Shown one piece after another: positions 13,425 to 14,340 of a stretch of 14,340 nt of DNA (its first letter is position 1; every line of letters begins with the position of its first letter). The position numbers and the translations under genes are program-made. This DNA comes from Candidatus Bathyarchaeota archaeon (lineage in GTDB: Archaea; Thermoproteota; Bathyarchaeia; EX4484-135). The stretch lies in the NCBI GenBank assembly GCA_011040545.1, contig DQYM01000170.1:1-14340 (forward strand), read 5' to 3'. The notes below the pieces were generated by a model. The model worked only from the letters and a program-made list of their open reading frames with translations. It searched no databases and was not told the DNA's origin.

Positions 13425-14340
13425 TTGAGGGCTGAGGTAGGTAAGCTTAGGCCAGATGTGCTAGCCAAGCTCGTGTTCTCTAGGTTGGGCTCACCAGATC
13501 CTAGCGTGCTCGTTGGCCCAGCCTACGGTGAGGACTCAGCCATAATAGACCTCGGTGCCTTCGTCCTAGTGGCCCACTCCGATCCGATAACGGAGGCAGT
13601 TGGCCGTATTGGCTGGCTTGCCGTCCACGTGGCCTGTAATGATGTGGCCGTGAGGGGTGCTAGGCCAAGGTGGCTCCTTCCCGTCCTGCTGCTCCCAGAG
13701 GGCTGCCCAGAGGCCACCCTAGATGCCATAACGGCCCAGATTGACGAGGCAGCAAGGGAGGTAGGTGCAGCCATAGTAGGTGGCCATACTGAACGTGCCC
13801 CTGGCTTAAACAGGCCTATAATATCCATGACGGCCCTTGGCCTAGCACCAAGGGATAAGTTCGTGGTAACTGGTGGTGCTAGGCCAGGGGATGTAGTGCT
13901 CATGACGAAGGGGGCAGCCATAGAGGGGACGGCCATCTTAGCTACCGACTTCCTTGAGGAGCTTAGGAAGGCTGGCCTACCAGAGGGCTTGCTTGAGCGA
14001 GCTAGGGGCTTCATGGCTGAGGTAAGCGTGGTGGGGGAGGCACTTGCCCTAGCCGAGGTTGGCGTTAACTCCATGCACGACCCAACCGAGGGAGGCCTCC
14101 TCGGTGGCCTAGCTGAGGTTGCCTATGCATCAGGATGCCTGATAGAGGTTTGGGAGGAGAAGGTGCTTGTAAGGCCAGAAACAGAGGCCATATGTAAGGC
14201 CCTAAAGGTAGATCCCCTCAGGCTGATTGGCTCTGGCTGCCTTGTGGCCACTTTACCACCAGATAGGCTAGATGAGGCTGAGAAGGCTCTTAGGAGCTTA
14301 GGCGTGAGCTGGGCCATAATAGGCCATGTCCGTGAGGGCC
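13425..14340 (+). CDS. HypE/PurM-like (AIR synthase-related) protein, 3' end missing
   Basis: The first 305 residues of an AIR-synthase-fold protein related to HypE, which dehydrates a thiocarboxamide to a cyano group on its C-terminal cysteine during NiFe-hydrogenase maturation. Visible signatures are GPAYGEDSAII (about 31-41, the Gly-Asp loop for nucleotide), HVACNDVAVRGARPRWLLPVLLLPEG (phosphate and metal site), IVGGHTERAPGLNRP, and MHDPTEGGLLGGLAEVAYASG in the C-terminal half. Whether it is true HypE depends on a terminal Pro-Arg-Ile-Cys motif, which lies beyond the window; many crenarchaea carry HypE-like homologues without hydrogenase. TTG 13425 is the best start, since an in-frame TAG lies at 13353 and ATG is absent near the conserved KLRPDVLAKLVFSRLG. 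No good ribosome binding site is seen, and a hairpin ends 2 nt before the start, suggesting possible control by leader structure. Confidence 0.85.
   Translation, partial: MRAEVGKLRPDVLAKLVFSRLGSPDPSVLVGPAYGEDSAIIDLGAFVLVAHSDPITEAVGRIGWLAVHVACNDVAVRGARPRWLLPVLLLPEGCPEATLDAITAQIDEAAREVGAAIVGGHTERAPGLNRPIISMTALGLAPRDKFVVTGGARPGDVVLMTKGAAIEGTAILATDFLEELRKAGLPEGLLERARGFMAEVSVVGEALALAEVGVNSMHDPTEGGLLGGLAEVAYASGCLIEVWEEKVLVRPETEAICKALKVDPLRLIGSGCLVATLPPDRLDEAEKALRSLGVSWAIIGHVREG

Noticed and set aside
13523..14074. Long minus-strand open frame opposite the hypE-like gene
   Set aside because: The plus strand carries clear AIR-synthase motifs; the minus frame is a codon-bias shadow rich in Ser, Ala and Pro.
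1..14340. Insertion sequences, CRISPR arrays, toxin-antitoxin or defence islands
   Set aside because: No transposase, terminal inverted repeats, regularly spaced repeats, or defence-domain motifs were seen; base and codon use look uniform.

Overview
This window looks like chromosomal DNA of a thermophilic archaeon, probably of the Thermoproteota (Crenarchaeota/TACK) side. The evidence is a gene for ribosomal protein L38e (an archaeal/eukaryotic protein known mainly from crenarchaeal lineages among archaea), strong TATA-box promoters about 25 nt before likely transcription starts, GTG/TTG start codons, archaeal Shine-Dalgarno sites such as the GGAGGTAAT before the carbamate kinase gene, and ADP-dependent NAD(P)HX repair. 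No mobile element, CRISPR array, tRNA or rRNA is visible, and most of the window is compact housekeeping DNA. The species cannot be named from the sequence.

Layout. 1-141: edge sequence without a supported gene. 142-531: an unrecognised 129-aa protein. 574-1143: a PH-domain/SHOCT protein. 1160-1357 (minus): L38e. 1466-5008: a deoC-tldD-tldE operon (deoxyribose-phosphate aldolase, then the two subunits of the TldD/TldE metalloprotease) ending at a T6 tract. 5022-6428 (minus): a CPBP-type intramembrane protease. It is divergent from 6583-8139, a fused Nnr enzyme (NAD(P)HX epimerase plus dehydratase), with an almost symmetric TATA box between them. 8136-10206 (minus): a histone-deacetylase-family gene followed 7 nt later by a two-TM membrane protein. 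10248-11507 (minus): a DUF401 permease. 11646-13045: carbamate kinase with a Trm112-like zinc protein gene overlapping its stop codon. 13046-13424: a 379-bp stretch without a conventional gene but with its own TATA box and several perfect hairpins. 13425 to the right edge: a HypE/PurM-like protein, truncated by the window end.

Links between genes are modest. deoC/tldDE and arcC/trm112 are clear transcription units by spacing. The HDAC-like enzyme and the two-TM protein are likewise coupled. The best candidates for new biology are regulatory or RNA-level. These are the structured TATA-driven region before the hypE-like gene, a palindrome between the TATA box and start of arcC, and a perfect inverted repeat abutting the HDAC start codon. 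At protein level they are a Trm112-like protein with eight cysteines, and a CPBP protease carrying an N-terminal soluble domain and a proline-rich tail.
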